Of a stretch of DNA of 64,000 nucleotides, positions 23,041-34,193 are shown piece after piece. A model generated the notes under the pieces. The model was not told the DNA's origin. It did not search any database and saw only the letters and a list, made by a program, of their open reading frames with translations. Origin of the DNA: Boswellia sacra (taxonomy: Eukaryota > Streptophyta > Magnoliopsida > Sapindales > Burseraceae). The stretch's first letter is position 1; every line of letters starts with the position of its first letter. The stretch covers positions 1,177,684 through 1,241,683 of the forward strand of contig SNVD02015981.1 of the NCBI GenBank assembly GCA_013180625.2, given 5' to 3'. The translations under genes were made by a program, and so were the position numbers.

Positions 23041-26000
23041 ATTGGGGTGTTGAGAATACTATTGAATGTGTCAAGAGTCTTAGGGCTAAAAACTTTGATG
23101 GGGTAAGAAACGTTGCAATGGCAGAGTCTTGGTTGACTAGATTGGAGCGTATATTTGAGATTATAAGATGTACTGATGATCAAAAACTACTATTTGCTAT
23201 ATTTCTATTTAAGGATAAAGCTCATTATTGGTGGAGGTTAGTTCAGCAGAAATATAGAGATTCCACAGAGATTATATGGCCTATATTTTATCAGGAGTTC
23301 TTTGGTCAATATTGTCCCAGAGTATACCGGGATATTAAAAGGAGTGAATTTTATAGGTTGGAGTAGGGTAATATGACTGTGGAGGAATATGTGAATAAAT
23401 TTATCGAACTTTCCATATTTGCTCCATCAGCTGTTCAAGATGAGAGGGAGAAATGTGAAAGTTTTGAATAGTGACTTAGAGAAAGAATTAGAATTACAAT
23501 GACTGCAGGAGTGTATACAGATTTTGGGAAGCTAGTAAAAGTTGTTGTGAGAGTTGAGAGGAGTTTTGCAGCATTAGAGAGAATAGAACCACCATGGAAA
23601 AAAGGTACTGGTTAGCCTTGGTTGACAGGTGGTCCTAGTAACAAAATGCCTAGAAGGGAATTGTAATTTCTCTAGGTACTTCAGTGTGCAAAGTCAAGGA
23701 GCAAGTTTTCTGAGAGGCCATATAAGACTATGAGTCAACAGTGGATAGGCAGCAATATTCTTAATCAAGAACCTCATGATCGTGGACAGCAGAGTAGTGG
23801 TATTGGTGAAGGTTCACGACCTCACGTACCACATATGATAGATATCATGTAGGACGATGCTATAGATGAACATCAACTTGCTAGCAATGTGGCTAGATTG
23901 GGCATTTTAGGAGAGATTGTCCATTATTATCTCAGATGGGCGATTCTGCACAGAGAACTGATTCACAAGGTTCTTAGATTGGCAGGGCATAACATCGAAG
24001 ATAGAGGCATTCTCAGTTTAAGAGAGGATCTTCATCTACTGGTAGAGGTTAGATAGTTAGATCACTAGTTCAGGCACGTGTATATGCTCTTACACAGTTA
24101 CACAATAAGACGCACATTCTACCCCGAATGTTGTTACTGGTATGTCAACTATTTTGGCCATGATGCTTATATTTTGACTAATCTTGGTTCTACCCATTCT
24201 TTTGTTTCATGTACTTTTGCTACACATGCCAATACAAAGTTGAAACCACTAGACTATAATTTGATAGTAGCCACACCTGTGGGAGAGACATTATTGGCTG
24301 GGGATGTATACAGAGGTAGTATCATTATGGTGGGTGATCATTAGTTAGATATAGATATGATTTCTCTTAACATACATGATTTTGAGGCTATACTAGGTAT
24401 GGATTGGCTTGCAAATCATCATGCTACAATTGACCGCTTTCGCAAGGAAGTGACATTTAGAAAACCTAGTGAAACTAAGTTTTTTTTTTCTATGGTGAAC
24501 ATCGTATCCTTCCTTCTTGTGTGTCTGCTATTACCGCTAGATGGTTACATAGAAAATAGTGCCTAGCTTCTCTTACTTAGATCATTGATACCCGAGCCAA
24601 TGAAGCCAAGTTAGAAGATATCCTAGTTGTGAGAGATCTTTAAGATGTGTTTCCTAATGATCTTCTAGGATTGCCACCTAAAAGAAAGATTGATTTTATT
24701 ATAAGTTTGATTCTAGGGACAACTCCTATATCCATTGCATCATACAGAACCATTAGAGTTGAAAGACTTGAAGGTTCAGTTATAAGAATTAATAGAGAAA
24801 GGTTTTATTAGACCTAGTATGTCACCTTGGGGAGCACTAGTGTTGTTTGTGAAGAAGAAGGATGGGACTTTAAGATTATGCATTGATTATAGACAATTGA
24901 ATAAGGTTACTATATGTAACCAGTATCCACTTTCACACATTGATGATTTGTTTGATCAATTACAAGGTGCTAGGGTGTTCTCTAAAATTGATTTACGTTC
25001 AGGTTACTATCAGTTGAGAATCAAAGATGGAGATGTTCCTAAAACAGCATTCAGAACCTGTTATAGACATTATGAGTTCTCATTGATTCCATTTGGGTTA
25101 ACTAATGCTCTAGCTGCATTTATGGACCTCATGAATAGGGATTTTCGCCCCTACCTAGAGCTTTTATTATTGTGTTTATTGATGATATTTTGATATACTC
25201 CTAAAGTGAGATAGATCATATAAAAGATCTCGAAACTGTTTTACAGACTTTAAGGGAAAAATTGTTGTATGGTACATTATGTAAATGTTAGTTTTGGCTA
25301 GATAGAGTTTTATTTCTAGGCCATGTGATTCAGCTGAAGAAGTATATGTTAATTCTTAGAAAGTGGAAGCAGTTGTAAATTGGGAGCGTCCTTCCAATGT
25401 GACAGAAATTAGGAGTTTTCTTGGTTTGGCTGGGTACTATAGAAGATTTATTAAGGAACTTTCTAAAATAGTGGCACCACTTACCAGATTAACTCAAAAG
25501 AGTGTGAAATTTTATTGGACAGATGACTGTGAATAGAGTTTCCAAGAACCTAAAGCCAGATTAATTTCTGCACCTATACTTGCTTTACCATCTAGTTCTG
25601 ATAGGTTTATAGTCTATGGTGATGCATCTAGATAAGGGTTAGGTTGTATGTTAATGCAACATGGTAGAGTAATAGCTTATGCTTCTAGACTGTTGAAGAA
25701 AGATGAGTTGAATTACCCGACTTATGATTTAGAGCTTATAGTAGTGGTTTTTGCACTTGAAATTTGGAGACATTATTTGTATAAGGTTACTTGTCAGATT
25801 TACATTAATCATAAGAGTTTAAAGTATTTGTTCACTAAAAAAGAATTGAATCTTAGATAGAGGAGATGGCTAGAGCTAATTAAAGACTATGATTATACGA
25901 TTGATTACCATCATATAGGCCACTGAACTAGAATATTTCCTCTGAATACATCTGTCACCATATTAGCCTTACTTACTAGTTTTCAAGTTTGACCTATTTT

Positions 26001-26708
26001 GATTAATCAGATACGAGAAATGTAGTCACAAGATCCTTATTTAATGAAGTTGAAGAATGAAGTACAAGATGAATTATTTGGTGATTTCTCATTGAGAGAT
26101 AATGAGACCTTGGTTATGGGAAATAGACTTTACGTACCAGATAACAAAGAGTTTAAAAGGGCGATTTTAGAAGAAGCGCACAGTTCAACCTATGCTATGC
26201 ATTCGGGTAGCACAAAAATGTATCGTACTTTGAAAGAACGTTATTGGTGGCAAGGTATGAAGAGAGAGATTGTAGAATTTGTATTTAGATGCTTGGTTTG
26301 TCAGCGAATTAAAGCTGAACATCAGAGACAGGCTGGACTTACTCAGCCCCTTCTTATTCCATAATGGAAATGAGAACATATTACAATGGATTTTGCTATT
26401 GGACTTCCTCGTACTCGGAGTGGACATGACATCATTTGGGTAATTATTGATCGACTTATTAAAATTGCACATTTCTTGCTCGTCAAAGCTACATTTTCTT
26501 TAGACAAACTAGCTAAATTATATGTTAGGAGATAGCATGACTTCATGGGGCACTGGTATTTATAGTGTTAGACAAAGATCCTCGATTTACGTCTAGATTT
26601 TGGCTAGTTTACAAAGGGCCATATATAGGTACTAAATTAAATTTTAGTACAGCTTTTCATCCACAGATAGATGGGCTTCCATAAGAGGACTATATAGATT
26701 TTGGAGGA
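23041..26708 (+). pseudogene. Gypsy gag-pol, broken (upstream of the copia insertion)
   Basis: Gag: AESWLTRLERIF and AHYWWRLVQQKY (about 23120-23250), the retrotransposon gag core. Protease: the LGSTHSFVS motif (about 24185-24215) has Asn-Leu before Gly where an aspartate is expected. Reverse transcriptase: [27 protein letters not shown] and a YxDD-type FIDDILIYS (24860-25200). RNase H: YGDASR and [20 protein letters not shown] (25615-25735). Integrase: zinc finger HSSTYAMHSG...CLVCQRIK (26180-26320), then the core with MDFAIGLPRTRSG (about 26385). Many stops interrupt it, often TAG or TAA where relatives have Gln (for example 23364, 25633 and 25858), which points to C-to-T decay. Non-functional. 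Confidence 0.9.
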
Positions 26709-26713
26709 TATGT

Positions 26714-28360
26714 TGTTAGCCCTAAGGCTACATGATAATTTTGATGATAACAATACACATTGATTAATTGAGATTTACTAACATGTTTATTTATGTGCAA
26801 GAGTAAGATCATTGAAATAATTTTAAAATCAAGAAGAGGCTTATTAAAATGAAGTGTTGAAGCTAAGGAGAAGACTACATGTTAAAGGCACCAAAGTTTA
26901 AGAACAAGGATTGACTCAAGGAATGTGACACATGAGCAATGTTCAATCAATTGGTCATATATATCTCTACAAATATCCAAATGACGTGATTCTTGAGCCT
27001 TTGGAAAGCTTACTCAATTTATAACATTTCATATGTTTTAATGAAATTCAAATTTCAAGTGCAAGGTTGTCCAAATCATCATGCAAGTTGAAAGACAAAT
27101 GGAAGCAGCTGACATGAGCACCGAATACTCATTTGGACATATCTTGAGCTAGAAAAATCAAAATGACTTGATTCTTGTGGCATTAGAAAGATGACTTAAT
27201 GGGGCACATTTCATATGTTTTGAAGAAATTCAAATTTCAAATGGAAGGCTGACATAATTGACATGCAATTCGGTGGACTGACACAGAGAAGAAAAATCAA
27301 CTCACATGAGCACCGAATGGTTGTTTTGGCCATATCTTAAGATAGAGATATCCAAATTCTTTGAATCTTAATGTTTTGGAAAGCTTATTCAAATATGAAG
27401 ATCTTTTATGTTTTGAAGAAATTCAAATTTCAAACGGAAGGCTGACAGAATTATCATTCAAGTCGGTGGACTGACACATGGAGGAAAAATCAAGTCACAT
27501 GAGCACCGAATGGTGTTTTGGCCATATCTTGAGCTACAGATATCCAAATGACTTGATTCTTGATGCGTTGGAAAGCTTATTCAAATGTGCAGATCTTTTA
27601 TGTTTTCAGATTTTCAAATTTCAAACGGAACATTGACAAAAATGGCAGACAAGATTACGGTTTTTATGGTGGGCAGAAAATTTGGAGATGGTGTCTTCAC
27701 TTGATTAAGTTCATCTCATTTGCCTATAAAAGGAGCCATTCTCCCATGCATTCAAGAAGTGCAAGAGAAGCATTTTATCAAGCAAAAAAGCCAAGAGAAA
27801 TATCAAGTTTATAGAGCTTTTATATTCTTTATCTACTCTTTGAAGAGAGTTGTACTTTTGTTGTAAAAACTTTTCTTTGTTCTTATATTGTGTGAGAGTG
27901 AGATCTTCTTGTAAAGGATAAAGATATCCTTGAGAGAACTCTTTCCTTGGTGAGGTTGTTCATCAAGAAGAACTCTTGGTGTGGTGTTATCAAGAGTTGA
28001 AGAAAAAGTCTTGGTGAGGTTGTTCATCAAGCAAGTTGTAAAGATTTCTACAACTTAGTGGAAAGCTTAGCTCGTGGAGCTAGGAGCCCGTGGACGTAGG
28101 CAAGGTTTGCCGAACCACGTAAATTGAGTTTGCACTCTCTCTATCCCTTTCCTCTTTACATTTACTTGCACTTGTGATTGTTCATCATTATTATTCTTTT
28201 GATTGCATCTTTGATAAATTCTAATTTCATCTTCTTCACCTTTATTCTTCAAAGAAAGAGTTAACTAATTTTGATCTTTCAAGAAAAGTTTTCTAAATCC
28301 GTTTTGATAAATAAAAACCCAATTCACCCCCCCTCTTGGGTTGCCATACCTGGGTCAACA
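26714..28360 (+). repeat. 5' LTR of the copia element
   Basis: 1647 bp. A TATA-like cctataaaagg at about 27723-27733 probably marks the U3/R boundary. It shares the whole length with 31792-33424 apart from the disturbed segment at 32599-32660. Confidence 0.95.
26935..27640 (+). repeat. U3 tandem repeats of about 190 bp in the copia LTR
   Basis: A unit containing catgagcaccgaatgg, a ttggccatatcttgag-type string and aattcaaatttcaaa recurs with starts near 26935, 27116, 27308 and 27501. Repeated upstream units in an LTR often act as enhancer-like modules; that role is inference here. The 3' LTR has the same array. Confidence 0.8.
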
Positions 28361-28362
28361 AG

Positions 28363-28374
28363 TGGTATCAGAGC
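28363..28374 (+). promoter_or_regulatory. Primer-binding site of the copia element
   Basis: tggtatcagagc, two bases after the 5' LTR; initiator tRNA-Met type, the same primer class as the host gypsy element. Confidence 0.9.
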
Positions 28375-28414
28375 AAGGTTGCTCATTTTTTTAAATCTTA
28401 ACCGATTTTGAGCT

Positions 28415-29677
28415 ATGGCTACTTTTAATTCAACTTCATATGTTGAGGGACTTTCTATCTCTAGACCTCCATTTTTTAATGGAAGTGATTACTCTTATTG
28501 GAAAACTAGAATGAGTATTTTCTTGAAATCTTTTGATTATGATTTGTGGTCTATTGTTTTGGAAGGACCTTTTGTTCCTACCAAAATTGAAAATGGGGAA
28601 TGCATGCTTAAAGAACCTAAAGAGTTTAGTGAAGATGATAAAAAGAAATTGAGTTTGAATGCTAAAGCTATGAATGTGTTGTATTGTGCTCTAGATAGAA
28701 ATGAGTTTAATAGAATATCTACTTGTTCTACGGCACAAGAAATATGGCACACACTTGAAGTAACTCATGAAGGAACTAGTCAAGTTAAAGAATCCAAAAT
28801 TAGTATGCTAGTTCATAGTTATGAGCTTTTTAAGATGAAATCGGATGAATCAATTTCTGAAATGTTTACTAGATTTACGAAAATTATTAATAGTTTGAAA
28901 TCTCTCGGTAAATCTTATTCTAATGTTGAAATGGTGAGAAAGATTCTTAGGTGTCTACCAAAAACTTGGGAGCCAAAGGTGACGGCAATTCAAGAAGCAA
29001 AGGACCTCACCAAACTACCATTAGAAGAACTTATGGGTTCTCTCATGACTCATGAAATCACCTTGAAGAAGAATGAAGAAGAAGATTGCAAAATGGCAAA
29101 CATGTGCTTCATGGCTTTAAGAGAAAATGAGATAAGTATTCTAAACCATGATCCTAAGCTTTCATATGATGAATTACTTGAAGCATTCCAAAATTTACAT
29201 GTGCAAGTTGATAAACAAAATTCAAAAATCAATGCTTTCAAAAAGAAGTCAAAAATCATGTTATCTCAATTAGAAGAGTTGGTGGAAATAAATGAAGCTT
29301 TAGAAAATGAAAATGAAATTTTAAAGCAAAAAGATTTTGAAAGTTTGGAAAGTCAAATGCATTTTTTAAAAACTGAAAATGAGATTTTAAAACAAAAGGA
29401 TTTTGATAAATTAGAGAAAGAAAATATTATTTTGAAAAAGGAAAATAATGACTTAAGAAATATTATTGATAGTTTTACAAAAAGCACAAAAAATTTGAAT
29501 TCTATGTTACAAAACCAAAGGTGTGTTTTTGATAAAAGAGGGTTAGGATATAAAAGTCATAAAAATCAAAAGTATTTTAAAAACTATTTTGTTCATGCAT
29601 CTTCTAGGAATAATCCTAATCATTCATGTACTTATTGTGAAAGAAAAGGACACAAAAGTGCATTCTTGCTATATTAA
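28415..29677 (+). CDS. Copia Gag polyprotein, open to a frameshift in the zinc knuckle
   Basis: An ATG at 28415, 55 bases after the LTR, opens 420 codons. The N-terminal half is the UBN2-type copia gag domain (PPFFNGSDYSYWKTRMS at about residues 18-34, KILRCLPKTWEPKVTAI at about 183-199). It is followed by a long Lys/Glu/Asn-rich coiled coil (about residues 250-370). The CCHC zinc knuckle begins CTYCERKGHK at about residue 405, but the frame then reads SAFLLY and stops; the knuckle's last Cys (HSC) is found in the +1 frame. Thus a frameshift, either a mutation or possibly a programmed one, ends Gag. It would package the element's RNA into particles. Confidence 0.85.
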   Translation: MATFNSTSYVEGLSISRPPFFNGSDYSYWKTRMSIFLKSFDYDLWSIVLEGPFVPTKIENGECMLKEPKEFSEDDKKKLSLNAKAMNVLYCALDRNEFNRISTCSTAQEIWHTLEVTHEGTSQVKESKISMLVHSYELFKMKSDESISEMFTRFTKIINSLKSLGKSYSNVEMVRKILRCLPKTWEPKVTAIQEAKDLTKLPLEELMGSLMTHEITLKKNEEEDCKMANMCFMALRENEISILNHDPKLSYDELLEAFQNLHVQVDKQNSKINAFKKKSKIMLSQLEELVEINEALENENEILKQKDFESLESQMHFLKTENEILKQKDFDKLEKENIILKKENNDLRNIIDSFTKSTKNLNSMLQNQRCVFDKRGLGYKSHKNQKYFKNYFVHASSRNNPNHSCTYCERKGHKSAFLLY

Positions 29678-31483
29678 GAGAAATCCTAATTTGAAACAAA
29701 TATGGGTTCCAAAAAGGACCATAACTAACCCCCAAGGACCCAAGAACTTTTGGGTACCAAAAAGTTACTCCTTGAATGTTGATTGTAGAGACAAAAGTGG
29801 CAAACACAAGTGGTACTTAGATAGTGGATGCTCAAAGCATATGACCGGAGATGCCTCCAAGTTCTCAAGATTAATCATGAAGAAAGGAGGATATGTGACC
29901 TTCGGTGATAATGCCAAAGAAGGGTAATCGGACATGGTGATATTGGTAACCCTTCTTCACCTATTATTAAAGATGTTTTGCTTGTTCATGGTTTGAAAAC
30001 ATGATTTGATTAGCATTAGTCAATTGTGTGATAAGGGATATTTTGTTACTTTTGAGCCTAATAGATTTGTGATTAAGGATGTTAGTAAAAATAAGACATT
30101 ATTTGTTGGTAATAGATGTGGTAATATTTATACAATTGATATTGATGTTAATGAATCACTGTATAAGCATTGATATCTTCTTGTAATTCATGATTGCTTG
30201 TTAGGCATATAAGGGTTAGGTCCTGCTTAGCATGGACACAATTTCAAAAATTTCTAGAAATGATTTAGTTGATGGTCTTCCAAAAATAAAATTTGAAAAG
30301 GATAAGATTTGTGATGCTTGTCAATTTGGAAAACAAGTGAGAACTTCTTTTAAACAAAAGAAATTTACTTCAATAAATAAACCTCTACAATTACTTCATT
30401 TGGATTTATTTGGACCATCAAGAACTCAAAGCCTTGGTGGAAAGTATTCTGTTTTTGTTGTTGTGGATGATTATTCAAGATTCACTTGGGTATTATTCTT
30501 GAAAACTAAAAATGAGGCCATACAAGCTTTTTCAAAATTTGCAAAAAGAGTCCAAAATCAAAAAGGGTATTCTATTGTGTCCATTAGGAGTGATCATGGT
30601 GGTGAAGTAGACAATATTGCATTTGAAAATCTTTGTGATGAAAATGGTTTTAAACATAATTTTTCTGCACCTAGAACTCCACAACAAAATGGTATTGTTG
30701 AGAGGAAAAATAGGACTATCCAAGAAATTGCTAGGACCATGTTACTTGAAAATACTTGAAAATAATTTGCCAAAATATTTTTGGGCCGAAGCCTTTAATA
30801 CCGCATGCTTTATAATCAATAGAGTCCATATTAGAGCTTTAATGAAGAAAACTCCTTATGAACTTTGGAAAGGAAGAAAACCCAACATTGGATTTCTTAA
30901 AGTTTTTTTGATGTAAATGTCTTATTTTAAACACCAAGGATAACCTTGGAAAATTGATGCAAAAGCCGATGTTGGAATTTTTGTTGGCTACTCCAACCAT
31001 AGTAAAGCATATAGAGTTTTTAACAAAAAGACTCTTGCTATGAAGAATCTATGCATGTTGAATTTGATATTCTGCAACTAACGCAGTAGATAACGTTCTA
31101 CAAAGAATTTAGAAGATGCTATTGTTGAGGTAGAAAGGCAAATCAAGGAATCAAGGCTTGATGAAAAGAGCCAAGATGAATTACAACTTCAACAAGAAAA
31201 GCTTGTGGAAGTAAATGATTCTTCCCAAGAATTACCAAAGGAATGGAGGTATGCAAAAGCTCACCCTAAAGATCTCATTATTGGTGAACCATTACAAGGT
31301 ATGAAAACTAAATCTTCTTTTAAGAACTTTTGTAATCATTTTGCTTTTGTCTCTCAATTTGAACCAAAATCTTTTAAAGAAGCCGAAAATAACGAAAGTT
31401 GGATTTTGGTATGGAAGAAAAATTTAAACCAATTTGAGAGAAATCAAGTTTGGGAATTAGTCCCTAGACCCAAATATGACTAA
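29640..31483 (+). pseudogene. Copia protease-integrase with the start of RT; RT and RNase H deleted
   Basis: The +1 frame continues with HSCYIKRNPNLKQIWVPK and the protease motif WYLDSGCSKHMTG (about 29810-29850). After stops comes the integrase: ICDACQFGKQ (about 30308), the first Asp in LLHLDLFGPSRT (about 30400), the second in SIRSDHGGE (about 30590) and the Glu in NGIVERKNRTIQEIART (about 30690-30735). A frameshift near 30755 leads into YFWAEAFNTACFIINR and TPYELWKGRKPN. The last piece (31205-31483) ends NQFERNQVWELVPRP, the first conserved segment of the copia reverse transcriptase. A stop follows and only about 300 non-coding bases remain before the LTR, so the RT catalytic core and RNase H are absent. 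Confidence 0.88.
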
Positions 31484-31778
31484 ACTCCTTAGTCAAGATA
31501 GATTTTGCATAATTAGAAGAGAAGTAGGCATGTTGGATATGTCTTAATTTTGCTTTAATATGATAATCTTTGAATGGTAGCATATGTTAAGGGGGAGAAT
31601 ATATTTAGGGGGAGTAGTTAATTTGATTACATCTTTTTGATGATAACAAAAGGGGGAGAAATGGTTGGATTGCTTACTTACATTCTTAACAAGTGCCATC
31701 TTTTTTTTTTATTCTTGATTTTATTTTTATTCTTGATTTAAATATTATTTTAAAGCAATCAATGGTTTGTCATCATCA

Positions 31779-31791
31779 AAAAGGGGGAGAT
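31779..31791 (+). promoter_or_regulatory. Polypurine tract of the copia element
   Basis: aaaagggggaga lies directly before the 3' LTR; earlier ggggaga-type runs at about 31590-31660 resemble it. Confidence 0.8.
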
Positions 31792-33424
31792 TGTTAGCCC
31801 TAAGGCTACATGATAATTTTGATGATAACAATACACATTGATTAATTGAGATTTACTAACATGTTTATTTATGTGTAAGAGTAAGATCATTGAAATAATT
31901 ATAAATCAAGAAGAGGCTTATTAAAATGAAGTGTTGAAGCTAAGGAGAAGACTACATGTTAAAGGCACCAAAGTTTAAGAACAAGGATTGACTCAAGGAA
32001 TGTGATACATGAGCAATGTTCAATCAATTGGTCATATATATCTCTACAAATGTCCAAATGATGTGATTCTTAAGCCTTTGGAAAGCGTACTCAATTTATA
32101 ACATTTCATATGTTTTAATGAAATTCAAATTTCAAGTGCAAGTTGTCCAAATCATCATGCAAGTTGAAAGACAAATGGAAGCAGCTGACATGAGCACCGA
32201 ATACTCCTTTGGACATATCTTGAGCTAGAAAAATAAAAATGACTTGATTCTTATGGCATTAGAAATATAACTTAATGGGGCACATTTCATATTTTTTGAA
32301 GAAATTCAAATTTCAAATGGAATGCCGACATAATTGATATGAAATTCGGTGGACTGACACAGAGAAGAAAAATCACTCACATGAGCACCGAATGGTGTTT
32401 TGGCCAATCTAAGATAGAGAATCCAAATTCTTTGAATCTTAAGTTTTGGAAAGCTTAATCAAATATGAAGATATTTTATGTTTTGAAGAAATTCAAATTT
32501 CAAATGGAAGGCTGACAGAATTATCATTCAAGTCAGTGGACAGACACATGGAAGAAAAATCAAGTCACTTGAGCACCGAATGGTGTTTTGGCCATATCCT
32601 GTCTCTTATACACATCTAGATGTGTATAAGAGACAGTTTCTAAGGTTTAATCGGGTTTGGCAGATCTTTTCATGTTTTAAGATTTCAAATTTCAAACAGA
32701 ACATTGACAAAAAAGGCAGACAAGATTACGGTTTTTATGGTAGGCAGAAAATTTGGAGTTGGTGTCTTCACTTGATTAAGTTCATCTCATTTGCCTATAA
32801 AAGGAGCCATCCTCCCATGCATTCAACAAGGCAAGAGAAGCATTTTATCAAGCAAAAAGCAAGAGAAATATCAAGTCTAGAGAGCTTTTATATTATTTAT
32901 CTACTCTTTGAAGAGAGTTATACTTTGTTGTAAAAATTATCTTTTTCTTGTATTGTGGTGAGAGTGAGATCTTCTTGTAAAGGATAAAAGATATCCTTGA
33001 GAGAACTCTTTCTGGTGAGGTTGTTCATCAAGAAGAACTCTTGTGTGGTGTTATCAAGAGTTGGAAGAAAAAGTCTTGGTGAGGTTGTTCATCAAGCAAG
33101 TTGTAAAGATTTCTACAACTTAGTGGAAAGCTTAGCTCGTGGAGCTAGGAGCCCGTGGACGTAGGCAAGGTTTGCCGAACCACGTAAATTGAGTTTGCAC
33201 TCTCTCTATCCCTTTCCTCTTTACATTTACTTGCACTTGTGATTGTTCATCATTATTATTCTTTTGATTGCATCTTTGATAAATTCTAATTTCATCTTCT
33301 TCACCTTTATTCTCAAAGAAAGAGTGAACTAATTTTGATCTTTCAAGAAAAGTTTTCTAAATCCGTTTTGATAAATAAAAACCCAATTCACCCCCCCTCT
33401 TGGGTTGCCATACCTGGGTCAACA
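31792..33424 (+). repeat. 3' LTR of the copia element, with an assembly flaw
   Basis: 1633 bp and collinear with 26714-28360. It shows many small one-base gaps relative to the 5' copy around 32370-32450, and a foreign 38-bp palindrome at 32599-32636 that replaces about 60 bp of genuine LTR. Small indels here may be sequencing or assembly errors and should not be used for dating. Confidence 0.92.
32599..32636. other. Tn5 mosaic-end / Nextera adapter junction (artefact)
   Basis: CTGTCTCTTATACACATCT (32599-32617) is immediately followed by its exact reverse complement (32618-32636). This 19-bp string is the Tn5 transposase mosaic end used in Nextera libraries, and the head-to-head pair is the mate-pair junction adapter. 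The 5' LTR has no such insertion at the corresponding place (about 27540), where it instead carries about 60 bp of ordinary LTR sequence. In translation this stretch gives the known contaminant peptide VSYTHLDVYKRQ. It is not part of the organism. Confidence 0.98.
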
Positions 33425-34178
33425 TATGTTACGGTCATATGTAACAGAGTTTAACGGAAATTGGGATGTGTATATACCTCTTATGGAATTTGCTTATAAT
33501 AACAGTTACCATTCTAGTATTGAGATGGCACCATATAAAGCACTCTATGGTAGGAAATGTAGAACTCCAATATGTTAGGATGAGGTAGGTGAAAGAAAGC
33601 TATTGGCTCTAAAAATTAGACAAGACACTAATGAAAAGATTTGTGTTATCAGAGACAGATTGAAGGCAGTTTAAGATAGATAGAAAAGCTATAGAAATAA
33701 GCACAGAAGATAACTTGAGTTTCAGGTGGATGATAGAGTTTTCTTACGGATTTCACCTTTGAAAGGTGTACTTCAATTCGAGAAGCAAGGGAAATTGACT
33801 CCGTGATATATTAGACCATATAAGATCATTGAGAGAGTTGGTTCTGTTACATGTCGGTTAGCAGTACCCCAAGAGTTATCCAGGATATTCATGACATTTT
33901 TCATGTTTTTATGCTTCGTAAATATATACCAGATTCATCTTATGTATTGGAACAACAACCAATGGAGTTAAAAAAAGACTTGTCTTATGAAGAGTAACTA
34001 GTTGATATTGTTGATAAGAAACAACAAGTACTCCGTACTAAAACCATCTCACTAGTTAAGGTATTATGGAGGAATCATGGAGTAGAAGAAGTTACTTGGG
34101 AACGTGAGGATCAGATGAGAGCTCATTATCCATTTATTTTTCAGCCGGTTATATAAATTTCGAGGACAAAATTTTTCT
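33425..34178 (+). pseudogene. Gypsy integrase C-terminal part, broken (downstream of the copia insertion)
   Basis: It resumes at the duplicated tatgt with SYVTEFNGNWDVYIPLMEFA, YNNSYHSSIEMAPYKALYGRKCRTP (33475-33570), then FQVDDRVFLRISPLKGVL (33720-33770) and RPYKIIERVGSVTCRLAVP (about 33815-33870). These are the usual post-core integrase segments of plant gypsy elements. A chromodomain-like region may lie near 34050-34140 but is too eroded to assert. Several stops are present. Confidence 0.85.
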
Positions 34179-34193
34179 TAAGGGGGGAAGATT
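34179..34193 (+). promoter_or_regulatory. Polypurine tract of the gypsy element
   Basis: aaggggggaagatt directly precedes the 3' LTR. Confidence 0.85.

Larger units (their letters stand above)
26714..33424 (+). mobile_element. Ty1/copia LTR retrotransposon nested in the gypsy element
   Basis: Two LTRs (26714-28360 and 31792-33424) begin tgttagccctaagg and end gggtcaaca. A perfect 5-bp target duplication, tatgt, flanks the element (26709-26713 and 33425-33429), and the gypsy integrase reading continues on the far side. A PBS (28363-28374), a polypurine tract (31779-31791), an intact gag and a broken protease-integrase are present, but reverse transcriptase and RNase H are missing. It is therefore non-autonomous. 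The long gag with a coiled-coil C-terminal part is reminiscent of the SIRE/Maximus group; I hold that subgroup call loosely. Confidence 0.95.

Noticed and set aside
32580..32933. 117-codon open frame starting ...PVSYTHLDVYKRQ
   Set aside because: It is created by the Tn5 adapter palindrome and LTR sequence; not a protein.
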